From Paenibacillus sp. FSL W8-0426 (GTDB lineage: Bacteria; Bacillota; Bacilli; Paenibacillales; Paenibacillaceae), in assembly GCF_037969725.1 (NCBI RefSeq), contig NZ_CP150203.1:3550001-3614000 (forward strand): a stretch of DNA of 64,000 nucleotides. The letters are read 5' to 3'. Below are positions 1-8,237 of the stretch, piece after piece. The notes under the pieces are model-generated. The model was not told the origin of the DNA and searched no databases. It worked only from the letters and a program-made list of their open reading frames with translations. The first letter of the stretch is position 1; every line of letters starts with the position of its first letter. The translations under genes were made by a program, and so were the position numbers.

Positions 1-1210
1 CAACGATACTGTCGTCATAGTGCAGGTCCAGCTTGACAGGCATATTGATGGCTGTCTGGAAGCCCGGCACCGCTACGGCATCAATCATGCCTGATTTATA
101 CAGGATGGACCGGAGATTGGCTTCACGGTCTTCCATTGAAGTCGAACTGTTATTAGGGCTTTGGGCGCTCTCCTGCGGCGTATTGTCGCCTCCACGGACT
201 GCTGAAAATTTGAACTTATACGTCTTGGACTCATCCGGGCCTAGGACGAGGCTGGAAGCATCCGTAAAGTATCCGCGTCCCGTTTTCTGGATTTCTTTGG
301 AGTGGATATAGAGCACGTTCAGCCCCGGATACCAGCCGCCACTGTCTCCTGTCCAGTTTCTAAAGGTGTCTGCAGCACGCCGCTCTCCTGCCTCATGCAT
401 CCAATAATCCACATACTCGATTCGAGCGCCGCTTTCCGGCACCGGAGTGAAGAGCATGAAGTTTCCCTCACCACTGGTGCGGATGGCATAAGAATATCCA
501 CTGTCAGCACCTGCGAAATTATGCACCGTCACACGGTCATCATAGGTATCGGATAAGGTCTGGTATTTGTTGTTCCAGGGCATGGGCAAGCCGATATCCC
601 CGAATTCGATATACTGATTGCTCTTGTTCTTCAGCGTAATCTCCCAAAGCATTGAACCGTCATCGGTCTCCATATCAAAAACGGATTTCACATCGAAGCC
701 CTTCATTACCCGCTGGTCTGTAGAGTCCAGATTCTGTCCAATAAAGTTGACTTCTACCTTCTTGCCGTCTGCTGATGCTGTCTTGTTGATGTAGGGGTTA
801 TCCGGATTAATCGTTGAATATTGTGTAGATCCCCCGGCAGCCAATGTTTTATTGGTATCCACTTCTACAAAGCCGTCCCTGTTGTCAGGGAATTGTTCAT
901 TGGCACCCGTACGGTAGGAGAAGATCATTTCCCCCATCCATTGGTGCTGGGTACCATTCTGCGGCGATGTAGTGTTAGGCAGAACGAAATTGATCGGCTC
1001 CCCCTGTTTATTCGTAGGATTGTTGTTGATATAGAGCTCTTCAATCTGGCCTAAGTCGCCGACTTTGGCCGACAGGCTGGCATTGGAGATAGCGGTCTTG
1101 ACTGCAGCCGCCGCAGCCTTAGGCAAAGCACTAACCTGTAGCGGCAGACTTGGAATAGCCAGGAGCAGCGCGATCATAAGCGGCTTCCACTTCTTCGAAA
1201 TCATTGTCAT
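1..1210 (-). CDS. Secreted protein of DUF5695-like type, N-terminal part only
   Basis: An open frame runs leftwards from ATG at 1210 to the window edge without a stop, giving about 403 residues of a longer protein. The start is well supported: AGGAGG (minus strand, 1216-1221) lies 5 bases upstream. The first 36 or so residues are a signal peptide (basic MTMISKKWK, hydrophobic stretch, then an alanine-rich region), so the product is exported. The rest is rich in W, Y, N and G with sugar-active-looking motifs such as DYWMHEAG and NWTGDSGGWYPG. From memory it resembles DUF5695 proteins, large secreted proteins of Firmicutes often annotated near glycoside hydrolases; no catalytic residue can be named. 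Upstream and co-directional lies the remnant of a sugar ABC transporter (1527-1670), which fits a role in polysaccharide use. The family name is a moderate guess; the reading frame is secure. Confidence 0.75.
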   Translation of the reverse strand, partial: MTMISKKWKPLMIALLLAIPSLPLQVSALPKAAAAAVKTAISNASLSAKVGDLGQIEELYINNNPTNKQGEPINFVLPNTTSPQNGTQHQWMGEMIFSYRTGANEQFPDNRDGFVEVDTNKTLAAGGSTQYSTINPDNPYINKTASADGKKVEVNFIGQNLDSTDQRVMKGFDVKSVFDMETDDGSMLWEITLKNKSNQYIEFGDIGLPMPWNNKYQTLSDTYDDRVTVHNFAGADSGYSYAIRTSGEGNFMLFTPVPESGARIEYVDYWMHEAGERRAADTFRNWTGDSGGWYPGLNVLYIHSKEIQKTGRGYFTDASSLVLGPDESKTYKFKFSAVRGGDNTPQESAQSPNNSSTSMEDREANLRSILYKSGMIDAVAVPGFQTAINMPVKLDLHYDDSIV

Positions 1211-1526
1211 TATAACCTCCTGTATACATGTGATCATATCCATTAGGGGTTTAATTCTCTTAAAACCGGTAAGTATAGTTTCTTACACGAAATACCTTTG
1301 ACCGATCAATCGAAAAATGACGTTCATGCTTTCGTCTAAAGTAGAATCTCTAAGTCGTTTGTTAAGATATCGAATCCTATAACCGTTATTCCACATACGT
1401 GGAACTTACATCGTTTAGCACCCCTTCAGATGATGATAGAATGCCCCACCTTCTAGTTCGACGCAGAGGCAATAAAAATAAGACAGAAGCTTGCGACCTC
1501 CATTTCGTCAATAGAGGGATTTTCTT
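1211..1526. other. Intergenic stretch between transporter remnant and secreted protein
   Basis: It holds the ribosome binding site of the left-edge gene. No ORF of substance, hairpin or other clear signal was seen. Confidence 0.4.
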
Positions 1527-1670
1527 TTAACCTTTCACCCCGCCAACCGTGAGACCTGAGATAAAGCAGCGCTGAAAGGCACCCACATGGTAATCGATAC
1601 CACTGCAGCCACTCAGAGCCATCACTACAACAAGAGGACATACCCCTAACCATACCTGCATTTTCTTCAT
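1527..1670 (-). pseudogene. Deletion scar: lipoprotein signal peptide joined to permease C-terminus
   Basis: A 47-codon frame starts at ATG 1670 behind a purine-rich site (GGAAGGGGA, 6-7 bases upstream) and stops at 1527-1529. Residues 1-24 are a lipoprotein signal with lipobox ALSGC (Cys22), as in LplA/YtcQ sugar-binding lipoproteins. From about residue 30 the sequence is GAFQRCFISGLTVGGVKG followed by the stop, which is the typical end of LplC/YtcP-type permeases; the intact permease of this window ends with LQRYFVKGIMMGAVKG. An ancestral operon ordered binding protein-permease-permease has evidently lost the interior, leaving the start of the first gene fused in frame to the end of the last. 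The remnant cannot transport anything. The residual promoter and ribosome binding site may still drive the downstream gene at 1210. Confidence 0.75.
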
Positions 1671-1729
1671 GTGCAATCCCCTTCCCAAGGTTGTAATCCT
1701 GAATCCGTTTAAGGCTAGAAACTGAATTT

Positions 1730-1743
1730 CGTAAGCGCTTTAT
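1730..1743 (-). promoter_or_regulatory. Weak cre-like site
   Basis: CGTAAGCGCTTTAT matches the CcpA consensus TGWAANCGNTNWCA at 11 of 14 positions. It lies about 60 bases upstream of the lipoprotein start at 1670, a plausible place for catabolite control of the lost transporter operon. Confidence 0.35.
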
Positions 1744-2037
1744 TTTCTATGTTACTTTCTGTATCCTAAAAAATAAATGCTCGATGCCAACATGAATTTT
1801 AAATATTTCAACCTGTTCGGAGGTGCCGGATTGGACTCGCCCGAGGGAGCTTAACGCCGCAACTGTTAGCCGTCGTAGACAGCTGCCGATCTCCGCGCCC
1901 CGCGTATCCGGAGAGGACTAGGATGGCGGAACTGCTGCGCAAACCGGCGTATCAGTCTATAACTTTATTTACTCGGTATAAAACATTATTCTGCAGTCTA
2001 CTAGTTTATTTGCTTTGAACTGTCGTAGGGAATAAGC

Positions 2038-2080
2038 AAAAGCCGAACCCGTCTTTTGAACAGGGTTCGGCTTTCTTATT
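2038..2080. terminator. Rho-independent terminator, usable in both directions
   Basis: Inverted repeat AAGCCGAACCC / GGGTTCGGCTT with a 12-base loop. It is followed by TCTTATTT on the plus strand and by a shorter T-poor tract on the minus strand. It separates the XRE gene from the transporter remnant. Confidence 0.75.
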
Positions 2081-2220
2081 TACGTGCCGGAAGCTAGGTG
2101 CATGTATCCTTTGTTTACTGGTATTTTGCGTACTCATCTTTTAACCAGAGCTTATTGTTCTGCACGATGTATTGCTCAGATTCAGTTGATGTTTCACCTT
2201 TATTAATACATGACCACCCG

Positions 2221-2303
2221 TGTTTAACCTCTCATCGTGTCAGTTGTCCATAACAATGTGAACATTTTCATGTATTGTTGTACTTAATGAAGTTTTAAGT
2301 GCA
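2221..2303. repeat. 82-bp intergenic repeat, copy 1
   Basis: About 85% identical by eye to 13576-13658. Best conserved are ATCGTGTCAGTTGTCC, ACAATGTGAACAT and the small hairpin CTTAATGA..TTTTAAG at the right end. Both copies lie just beyond the 3' end of a minus-strand gene. Function unknown. Confidence 0.65.
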
Positions 2304-2343
2304 TGTGATCAATGTTTAGATATACATCAAATCGGCAATCGGG

Positions 2344-2760
2344 CTAACCCTGGTTAGCTTTCCATGGCATATCTTCAAGGTTAACGCCAAACTTCTTTTC
2401 TACCTCAAGAATAATCGCCCCATCATCATTTTCCGTAATTCTATGACCCAGCAATACAGGGAATTTTTCGCTTGAGAATTTTTTTACCAACGATTCAGCT
2501 TCTTCCCGGCTAGGAACTTCAAATGTTTCAACGGTTTTAAGCAATTTCATGTTATTATTTCCTCCTTCTATTCCTAACAAATAGTCTGTTGTAACTCGGA
2601 AATACCTTGCAATTAAGGGCAGCATTTCCAAGTCAGGATAATTAGCGGATGTCTCCCATCTTGAAATTGTCTGAACCGAAACGGCTAGAGCATTGGACAG
2701 TTGCTCTTGGGTAATACCACTTTTCAACCTTAGTTTTCTGATGATCGAACCAATCTTCAT
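2344..2760 (-). CDS. XRE-family DNA-binding regulator
   Basis: A 138-residue protein. Residues 1-63 form a Cro/CI-type helix-turn-helix: KIGSIIRKLRLKSGITQEQL, then the recognition helix region VSVQTISRWE, ending at the usual hydrophobic stretch RYFRVTTDYLLG. Residues 70-138 form a short acidic C-terminal domain with no recognised enzyme signature, probably for dimerisation or ligand sensing. It acts in the cytoplasm as a transcription factor; its target cannot be read from the sequence. It stands alone, with a promoter region at 2761-2880 and the 82-bp repeat directly behind its stop. Many Firmicute regulators have this layout (YdcN/SinR-like HTH plus small tail). Confidence 0.85.
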   Translation of the reverse strand: MKIGSIIRKLRLKSGITQEQLSNALAVSVQTISRWETSANYPDLEMLPLIARYFRVTTDYLLGIEGGNNNMKLLKTVETFEVPSREEAESLVKKFSSEKFPVLLGHRITENDDGAIILEVEKKFGVNLEDMPWKANQG

Positions 2761-2898
2761 GTTTGCACCCCTAAAGCGAATTTCTTACGTTACATTTAGA
2801 TTTTACTGTTCAAGGAAATGTATAACCAGAACTTAAACCGAGAACAAACTTAACAAGTATGTTATGTTAAGATTGAATTAATCGGCTCGTTATCGCAA

Positions 2899-2933
2899 CG
2901 AAGGCAGCCGATCTTTGTGGTCGGCTGTCTTCG
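2899..2933. repeat. Long hairpin of unknown role
   Basis: CGAAGGCAGCCGA pairs with TCGGCTGTCTTCG across a 9-base loop. There is no T-run on either side, so it is not a typical terminator. It may be the end of a decayed mobile element. Confidence 0.5.
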
Positions 2934-2978
2934 GGGCATCATTAAGCTATATTTCACCCGACAGCTTAACCGTCAAGT

Positions 2979-3016
2979 TCAGCGACTTCAATGGGAATAT
3001 GTCCTTGTCCCTCGAC
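2979..3016 (+). repeat. Hairpin repeat family, copy A (right part only)
   Basis: AGCGACTTCAATGGGAATAT followed by a GTCCTTGTCCCTCGACAT end matches the right half of the copies at 5820, 19780, 49184 and 60699. The left arm of the hairpin is missing here. Confidence 0.6.
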
Positions 3017-3060
3017 ATTCTTCCAGCCCCTACTATTTCTCCTCACGGAAATGGAGGATG

Positions 3061-3125
3061 AAAAAAGAAGCTGCAACAAAAGGTCCGGGTAATGCCAAAC
3101 CTCCTCTTGATGCAGCTTCTTTTGT
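3061..3125 (-). terminator. Terminator of kbl-tdh
   Basis: On the minus strand GAAGCTGCA pairs with TGCAGCTTC across a 35-base loop, followed by TTTTTT. It lies about 40 bases past the tdh stop. Confidence 0.65.
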
Positions 3126-3162
3126 ACTTCTACTCGTTTTGCACAGCGAATTCATAATAACT

Positions 3163-4122
3163 TTAAGCTTTGCGAAGCATTTGTCTCTCGCTTAGCTGTG
3201 AAAGCATATCCTTCGTCATGGCCTTCAAGTCGTAGCGTGCATGAAATCCCCATTCTGTTTTCGCTGCCGTCGCATCAATGGAATGCGGCCAGCTATCGGC
3301 TATCGCCTGTCTCTTAGGATCAACGTCATAATCGAGGATAAAGCCGGGAAACTCCTCCCGAATCGCTGCAGCGATCGCCTCCGGATCCACGCTCATTGCG
3401 GTGACATTAAATGAGTTTCGGTGAATCAACCGGGAAGAATCCGCTTCCATTAAATCAATGATAGCATTCAGGGCATCCGGCATATACATCATGTCCATGC
3501 TTGAGTCTTTGGCGATATAAGATGTATACCGGCCAGCCGTCACGGCTGCGTAATAAATTTCCACCGCGTAATCCGTCGTTCCTCCGCCGGGAGGCGTCAT
3601 ATAAGATATTAAACCTGGGAATCGTAGCCCTCTAGTATCCAGGCCGTACTTGTGAAAATAATAATCACAAAGCAGTTCGCCGGACACTTTGCTCACGCCG
3701 TACATCGTATTGGGCCTCTGAATCGTATCCTGCGGGGTATTGTATTTCGGAGTCGTATGGCCAAAAGATCCAATGGAGCTTGGAGTGAACAATCTGCAGC
3801 CGAGCTCTCTGGATATTTCAAGTGCATTCATCAATCCGCCCATATTCAAATTCCAGGCAAGCAGGGGTTTCTCCTCTGCGGTAGCCGACAGCAGCGCAGC
3901 CAAATGAATGACGGTATCAACTTCGTACCGCTTGGCGATTTCGAACATCGCCTTATCATTCGTCACGTCCAGCAGCTCGAATGGTCCGGATCGGGTAATT
4001 TCGTGGGCTGATGACCGGAGATCCGTAGCAACGACGTGATCCGCACCATAAATCTCACGCAATTTAACAACTAACTCAGAACCGATTTGGCCCAGTGCTC
4101 CGGTCACCAATATCTTGTTCAT
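3163..4122 (-). CDS. tdh: L-threonine 3-dehydrogenase, short-chain (epimerase-like) type
   Basis: A 319-residue NAD-dependent enzyme of the extended SDR/epimerase fold. The nucleotide-binding motif GALGQIG is at residues 8-14, and the catalytic YGVSK (Tyr141, Lys145) with Ser115/116 upstream is intact. The length and the ends (SSIGSFG, YMTPPGGGTTDYA) match SDR-type threonine dehydrogenases rather than UDP-glucose epimerases. It would oxidise L-threonine to 2-amino-3-ketobutyrate in the cytoplasm. The strongest support is its partner: kbl, whose enzyme splits exactly that product, lies 37 bases upstream in the same operon. A terminator follows. A different sugar epimerase activity is possible but unlikely in this setting. 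Confidence 0.85.
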   Translation of the reverse strand: MNKILVTGALGQIGSELVVKLREIYGADHVVATDLRSSAHEITRSGPFELLDVTNDKAMFEIAKRYEVDTVIHLAALLSATAEEKPLLAWNLNMGGLMNALEISRELGCRLFTPSSIGSFGHTTPKYNTPQDTIQRPNTMYGVSKVSGELLCDYYFHKYGLDTRGLRFPGLISYMTPPGGGTTDYAVEIYYAAVTAGRYTSYIAKDSSMDMMYMPDALNAIIDLMEADSSRLIHRNSFNVTAMSVDPEAIAAAIREEFPGFILDYDVDPKRQAIADSWPHSIDATAAKTEWGFHARYDLKAMTKDMLSQLSERQMLRKA

Positions 4123-4159
4123 AAGACATTCCTCCCGAAATATACTCCCGCGAATGCAT

Positions 4160-5350
4160 CTAAATCAGCTTCATTTCCTTACCAACTTTCTCATAAACGG
4201 AGATCACCTGGTCAAGCATCTCCTTGGTATGGGCAGCTGTCGGCATGTTGCGTATTCTACCGGTTCCTTTCGGAACTGTCGGAAACAGGATTCCCTTGGC
4301 GTAAACGCCTTCTTCATAGAGCCGTTTGCTGAACTGTTGGGTGGTTACTTCATCGCCAATGATACAAGGTGTAATCGGCGTTTCGCTTTGGCCTACATCA
4401 TATCCAAGCCGGCTCAAGCCATTTTTCAAATGATTGCCGTTCCCCCACAGCTTCTCGATCAGCTCTTTGTCATTCATCAAAATGTCGATAGAAGCGCTAC
4501 AAGAAGCGATTGCAGCCGGAGGTAGCGATGTCGAGAACAGAAACGGACGGCTTCTTAGCTTCAACCATTCGATCAGTTGTTTTTTACCCGCCACATAACC
4601 GCCGACAACGCCGATCGCCTTGGAAAGAGTACCAATTTGAAAGTCAATGCGGTCGGACAATCCAAAATGCTTTACGGTTCCCGCACCTGCTCCGAGAACG
4701 CCCGAACCGTGGGCATCATCCACATAAGTAATCAGATCGAATTCTTCTGCTATTTTCACGATTTCGGGCAGCTTTGCTATATCACCATCCATGGAGAAAA
4801 CCCCGTCGGTGATGACCATAATTTTATGGTACTGACCGGATTCCTTGGCCTCTTTCGCCTGCTGTCTTAAATCATTCATATCCGAATGCTTAAAGCGAAT
4901 CACCTTGGCTCTCGACAGGCGGCACCCATCAATAATTGAAGCGTGGTTCAGCTCATCGGATAAAATCGCATCATGCTGGTCCATTACCGCGGATATAGCA
5001 GCCATATTACAATTAAATCCCGATTGATACACGATAACGGCTTCCGTTTTTTTGAAACGGGCCAGTTTTTCTTCAAGCTCAATATGAAGATCCATCGTAC
5101 CATTAATTGTTCTCACAGCCCCTGCGCCTGCCCCATATGTCTGCGCCGCCTTAACTGAAGCATCAATCAGGCGGTCATCTGTTGCCAGTCCCAAATAGTT
5201 ATTAGAAGACAAATTGATTAGGGACTTTCCGTCGATACGAATAACAGGACCATTTGCACCCTGCAGCGTATCGATGACGTTATATAGACCTTTAGTCTTT
5301 AGATTTTCGATGTTCGAACTTAAAAATTGGTCCAATGCTCGACTTGACAT
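4160..5350 (-). CDS. kbl: Glycine C-acetyltransferase (2-amino-3-ketobutyrate CoA ligase)
   Basis: A 396-residue PLP enzyme of the alpha-oxoamine synthase family. The PLP lysine is in GTLSKAIG (Lys244). [12 protein letters not shown] (209-220) holds the aspartate that contacts the pyridine ring, and [12 protein letters not shown] (131-142) is the usual cofactor-stacking region. It cleaves 2-amino-3-ketobutyrate with CoA into glycine and acetyl-CoA. Paralogues KAS/BioF share the fold, but the pairing with a threonine dehydrogenase directly downstream points to threonine catabolism. The start at 5350 has AAGGAGGGA upstream. A strong hairpin at 5509-5544 sits in the leader, some 160 bases before the start. 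Confidence 0.9.
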   Translation of the reverse strand: MSSRALDQFLSSNIENLKTKGLYNVIDTLQGANGPVIRIDGKSLINLSSNNYLGLATDDRLIDASVKAAQTYGAGAGAVRTINGTMDLHIELEEKLARFKKTEAVIVYQSGFNCNMAAISAVMDQHDAILSDELNHASIIDGCRLSRAKVIRFKHSDMNDLRQQAKEAKESGQYHKIMVITDGVFSMDGDIAKLPEIVKIAEEFDLITYVDDAHGSGVLGAGAGTVKHFGLSDRIDFQIGTLSKAIGVVGGYVAGKKQLIEWLKLRSRPFLFSTSLPPAAIASCSASIDILMNDKELIEKLWGNGNHLKNGLSRLGYDVGQSETPITPCIIGDEVTTQQFSKRLYEEGVYAKGILFPTVPKGTGRIRNMPTAAHTKEMLDQVISVYEKVGKEMKLI

Positions 5351-5508
5351 TCGATTCCCTCCTTGATATACGTTTGTACTCGTACAGGAGACATGAAATT
5401 CTGCTAAAAACCTTTTTATAAAAGGGTTTAGACTAATTTCAATGTAGCATCTTTTTTATTTTTTGTACACATGTGAAGGACAAAAAATAAAAAATCCGCA
5501 AATAAACA

Positions 5509-5544
5509 TAGCGATTGCTTCCCCCTCCCCGGAAGCAATCGCTA
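5509..5544 (-). terminator. Strong hairpin with T-rich tail in the kbl leader
   Basis: A perfect 14-bp stem (TAGCGATTGCTTCC / GGAAGCAATCGCTA, 8-base loop). On the minus strand it is followed by TGTTTATTTGCGGATTTTTT. It either ends an upstream transcript or acts as an attenuator for kbl-tdh; the sequence does not decide between them. Confidence 0.6.
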
Positions 5545-5819
5545 CTGAATCCTTGTTTGTATTTTTTGCTGCTCGGTAACTTCTTGTGCAGCCATTATTT
5601 CTTTTGCTTATTCCTTTACATCATTCGATTTACCCGAATTCAAACGGTATTCTTCCGTGGCAAACGTAATAAGCTGACTCCGTACGGAAGCACTTGCCGA
5701 GGTTAGGCTCTCCTGACCGCTATAGTTCCATAGCTACAAACTCCTTAAGGTGCTAGCATTCCCCATGCCATCAGCACTGTTCGGATCATCATGTTCGCCT
5801 GCAGCACTCGGAACAAAAA

Positions 5820-5890
5820 GTTGTACCGATAACATAAAAAAGCCGCTATAATTATAGCGACTTCAACCGGACTATATTCTTGTCCGATAG
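5820..5890 (+). repeat. Hairpin repeat family, copy B
   Basis: It starts with TTGTACCGATAACAT, then the hairpin AGCCGCTATAATTATAGCGAC, cut here as CGCTATAATTATAGCG, then ACTTCAAC and a TATATTCTTGTCC end. The same order of parts occurs at 60728-60802. Confidence 0.7.
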
Positions 5891-5949
5891 CATCCCAAGC
5901 ATACAGAGCGACGGCTGTGAAATGTTTCCCTCCGGTGTCTTATCGATGT

Positions 5950-6372
5950 TTAGGATGACAGATGGATAGCTTCTCCCGGATCAAGGACGACCCCTACTCC
6001 ATCCTCAAGGAGCGAGGCGAAGTAATAGGGGTCTTGTTGAATGTACGGAAACGTATTGAAGTGGATCGGCACAACTTGTTTGGCTTGAAGCCAATCTGTG
6101 GCTACGGCCGCGTCTTCCGGGCCCATCGTATGGTTGTCGCCAATCGGGAGAAAAGCCAGGTCAATGTCATTGCGTTCCCCAATCACTTTCATGTCGTAAA
6201 AAAGGCCCGTGTCACCTGCATGGTATATTGTTTTGCCTTCGGCGGTGAACAGAATTCCGGTAGGCATTCCCGTATAGATAATGGTTCGGGTCTCCGGGTT
6301 AACATAACTGGAGCTATGGAAAGCCTGAGTCAGCTTCACTTTACCAAAGTCGAAGTGGACTGTACCTCTTTG
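5950..6372 (-). pseudogene. UPF0173-type metal-dependent hydrolase, N-terminal half missing
   Basis: The frame ending at 5950 encodes the C-terminal half of a metallo-beta-lactamase-fold hydrolase of the UPF0173 (YtkL) type: [42 protein letters not shown] and PIHFNTFP are all recognisable. Homology can be followed up to about 6363 and the frame is closed by a stop at 6379-6381. The N-terminal half with the metal-binding HxHxDH is absent; an intact family member has about 225-230 residues. Upstream, in another frame (6336-6506), lies an unrelated-looking fragment of about 56 residues (RYLVAKVDGKKVNLPDVP...) that I do not recognise. The gene was cut by a rearrangement and is very likely dead. 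Confidence 0.75.
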
Positions 6373-6530
6373 AGGAAATTAATCGTCTTGGCAGAATCCC
6401 ATAATTGATTGTTCTCCATACCTCCCATGAGAGATTTCTTCTCTGAAGGTACGTCTGGGAGATTCACTTTTTTCCCATCGACTTTGGCAACCAGATAACG
6501 TTCCCGTTAGTTTAATAGGTTAACATAAAA

Positions 6531-7349
6531 CTAAAATCCATGCTCTGTTACTCTTTCAAGCCACTCACACATAAGAGACTCAAATAACAGAGGCTGTTCA
6601 ATCTGAAGATTATGGCCTGCTCGGTCTAGAACAGCAAAGGTTGCTCTAGGATAATTGTCTAAAATTCTAAAAGCATCTTTGTAACCAACGACTGCATCTT
6701 GTCGCCCAAGAGTAAATACGGTTGGTTTATCGAAAACTAATTCATCGATATTTTTGGAAAATCCATAGTTTCTTTGAAGCTTACTAAGAAAATCGTAGTC
6801 AGCGATCTTACAACCGGCAATGATCTCCTCAGAATACCTTTTCCAATTATACTCATTGAGAACGACTTGATTTGCGCTAAAATCACTTATTTGCTCTTCA
6901 CTTAAGGTGTCCAAAAACTCGCGATCACGATGAACAACCAAATGCTCGGGGACTTTCCTTCTTTTGTGATCGGGAATAATTAATGGACAAATCAGTGCAG
7001 CGCCACCAATACGATCTTTATGTTTATTAATTATTCCTCTTGTAATATATCCGCCGTATGATTCGCCTGCTATGAGATAATCCTGATTTGGGATGAGAGT
7101 TTCAATAAAATGTATAACTGCTTCCAGCATATCATCTGAATTACATATTTGATCGTAATCCTTTGTTTGCCCCATTCCAGGCAGGTCAAGATAAATGCGA
7201 CGCCAACCGGGGATCTTTTCAAATATCGGTTCCATACATCCACTCATTAATCGATGGTCTGGCGAAAAACCGTGGATCATTATTATCGGTTTGCCTGTAC
7301 CCATTTCCTCGTAATATATACTGGCATTCTTAACTTTACAATATGGCAT
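6531..7349 (-). CDS. Alpha/beta hydrolase
   Basis: A 272-residue protein of the alpha/beta-hydrolase fold. The oxyanion region HGFSPDH (26-32), nucleophile elbow GESYGG (Ser97), acid Asp218 in GRQDAVV and His246 in RAGHNLQ form a complete triad. There is no signal peptide, so it is cytoplasmic. The substrate cannot be told; relatives include small esterases, epoxide hydrolases and haloperoxidase-like enzymes. The start at 7349 is preceded by GGAGGA. A good promoter (7443-7471) with a 12-bp palindrome abutting its -35 box suggests control by a repressor not encoded next to it. The gene is AT-richer than its neighbours and lies between two copies of TTCCCGTTAG (6501, 7573), which hints at insertion next to the truncated UPF0173 gene. 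Confidence 0.85.
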   Translation of the reverse strand: MPYCKVKNASIYYEEMGTGKPIIMIHGFSPDHRLMSGCMEPIFEKIPGWRRIYLDLPGMGQTKDYDQICNSDDMLEAVIHFIETLIPNQDYLIAGESYGGYITRGIINKHKDRIGGAALICPLIIPDHKRRKVPEHLVVHRDREFLDTLSEEQISDFSANQVVLNEYNWKRYSEEIIAGCKIADYDFLSKLQRNYGFSKNIDELVFDKPTVFTLGRQDAVVGYKDAFRILDNYPRATFAVLDRAGHNLQIEQPLLFESLMCEWLERVTEHGF

Positions 7350-7748
7350 ACAGACTCCTCCAATTAACTATGTATAACTTGCTTAAATGAAGAAAAATCT
7401 TCATTGTTTAATCAAGCAGTTCTCCGTTTCCGTTACGTTGTGATTATACCCTCACATATTGCACATGTAAAGAACGTACGTTCCTGAATTCTTGTTTCTA
7501 GAGGCAGCTAGTGAAACTCCATTCCCAGTCAGCTTCATCTAAACCGGTTCCTACACTACATTGAAGTAAAGATTCCCGTTAGCTTGAATGAAAGATCGTG
7601 TTCTTTTTTTCGTGCTAATTTCTTATCTGATGGGAATCATAATATGTTCGGAGGTGATCTTTGACCTACACGTTTACCTGCTGATGATGCCGTCGATTGA
7701 CCTGTCCTTTAAATGAAACTATACTATTTAGCAAAGAAGGTGAGTAGA
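7350..7748. other. Intergenic stretch between hydrolase and Rrf2 gene
   Basis: It holds the hydrolase promoter and palindrome (7443-7483) and a TTCCCGTTAGCTTGAAT motif (7573-7589) shared with 6501-6516. No gene was seen. Confidence 0.4.
7443..7483 (-). promoter_or_regulatory. Promoter and operator of the alpha/beta hydrolase gene
   Basis: On the minus strand: -35 TTTACA (7466-7471), 17-base spacer, -10 TATAAT (7443-7448). Directly upstream lies the perfect palindrome GAACGTACGTTC (7472-7483), typical in size and symmetry of a TetR or MarR operator. Confidence 0.7.
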
Positions 7749-8183
7749 TTGAAACAAATAAGTAGTCGCTTTTCGATGGCAGTCCATATTCTGTCCATGA
7801 TCTCGCTGGACCCTCTATATAGTACAGGCGATCGAATTGCCCGCAGCATCAATAGTAACCCTGTAGTCATTAGAAGGATTATGGCCCAGCTCAAAAAAGC
7901 AGGTTATATTGAAACAAAACCAGGAGTTGCGGGGGCCTCTCTTCTGATATCTCCTGAAAAATTAACCCTACTGAATATCTTCCAAGCAGTCGAATCTGTG
8001 GATGGAAATCAGCTTTTCAAAATTCACAAGGATACTGACCCAAATTGTTCTGTAGGAATGAACATTGAATCCATTCTATTACCCCAACTCTCTAATGCAC
8101 AGAAGGCTATGGAACATGAACTAGCTTCTGTTACCTTAGCTCAGATTGTAGAGCAACTACGGATAAAGGCAAATGTAAAATAA
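7749..8183 (+). CDS. Rrf2-family transcriptional regulator (YwnA-like)
   Basis: The chosen start is TTG at 7749, which has AAGGTG upstream and gives the canonical beginning MKQISSRFSMAVHILSMI; a longer frame from 7713 adds 12 residues that do not fit the family. The product is 144 residues: winged helix-turn-helix at about 10-80 (SINSNPVVIRRIMAQLKKAGYI), then a dimerisation helix. Only one cysteine is present (DPNCSVG), so it lacks the three-cysteine Fe-S site of NsrR/IscR and resembles YwnA-type members. Cytoplasmic DNA-binding regulator. It converges on a VOC gene whose promoter carries two palindromes (8627-8660), a reasonable candidate target. A terminator follows at 8182. Confidence 0.85.
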   Translation: MKQISSRFSMAVHILSMISLDPLYSTGDRIARSINSNPVVIRRIMAQLKKAGYIETKPGVAGASLLISPEKLTLLNIFQAVESVDGNQLFKIHKDTDPNCSVGMNIESILLPQLSNAQKAMEHELASVTLAQIVEQLRIKANVK

Positions 8184-8227
8184 AGCTACTCCATTAGAGG
8201 AGTAGCTTTATTTTACATTTTTTTGAT
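8182..8227 (+). terminator. Terminator of the Rrf2 gene
   Basis: A perfect stem AAAGCTACTCC / GGAGTAGCTTT with a 6-base loop, followed by ATTTTACATTTTTTT. It may also serve the convergent VOC gene. Confidence 0.85.
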
Positions 8228-8237
8228 TTGCGCCAAG

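Larger units (their letters stand above)
1671..2343. other. Intergenic stretch with cre-like site, terminator and repeat
   Basis: It contains a weak cre-like sequence (1730-1743), a bidirectional-looking terminator (2038-2080) and one copy of an 82-bp repeat (2221-2303). The stretch 1820-1960 is more GC-rich than its surroundings and has short open frames on both strands, but no family could be recognised in any of them. Confidence 0.4.
2761..3162. other. Intergenic stretch with hairpin, repeat fragment and terminator
   Basis: It contains a 13-bp hairpin at 2899-2933, a fragment of the hairpin repeat family (2979-3016), and the terminator of the tdh transcript (3061-3125). No gene was found. 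Confidence 0.4.
5351..5949. other. Intergenic stretch upstream of kbl
   Basis: It contains the kbl leader hairpin and one copy of the hairpin repeat family (5820-5890). The rest (5560-5810) has only short open frames and no recognisable gene; no T-box or other riboswitch core was seen. Confidence 0.4.

Noticed and set aside
1453-1653. 66-codon minus-strand frame
   Set aside because: Overlaps the lipoprotein-permease scar in another frame; the scar frame explains the sequence far better.
1820-1960. GC-richer patch that might be a gene remnant
   Set aside because: Short open frames on both strands, but no motif could be matched to any family.
5351-5800. T-box or riboswitch ahead of kbl-tdh
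   Set aside because: No T-box core (AGGGTGGNACCGCG-like) or glycine aptamer pattern was found, only a terminator-like hairpin.
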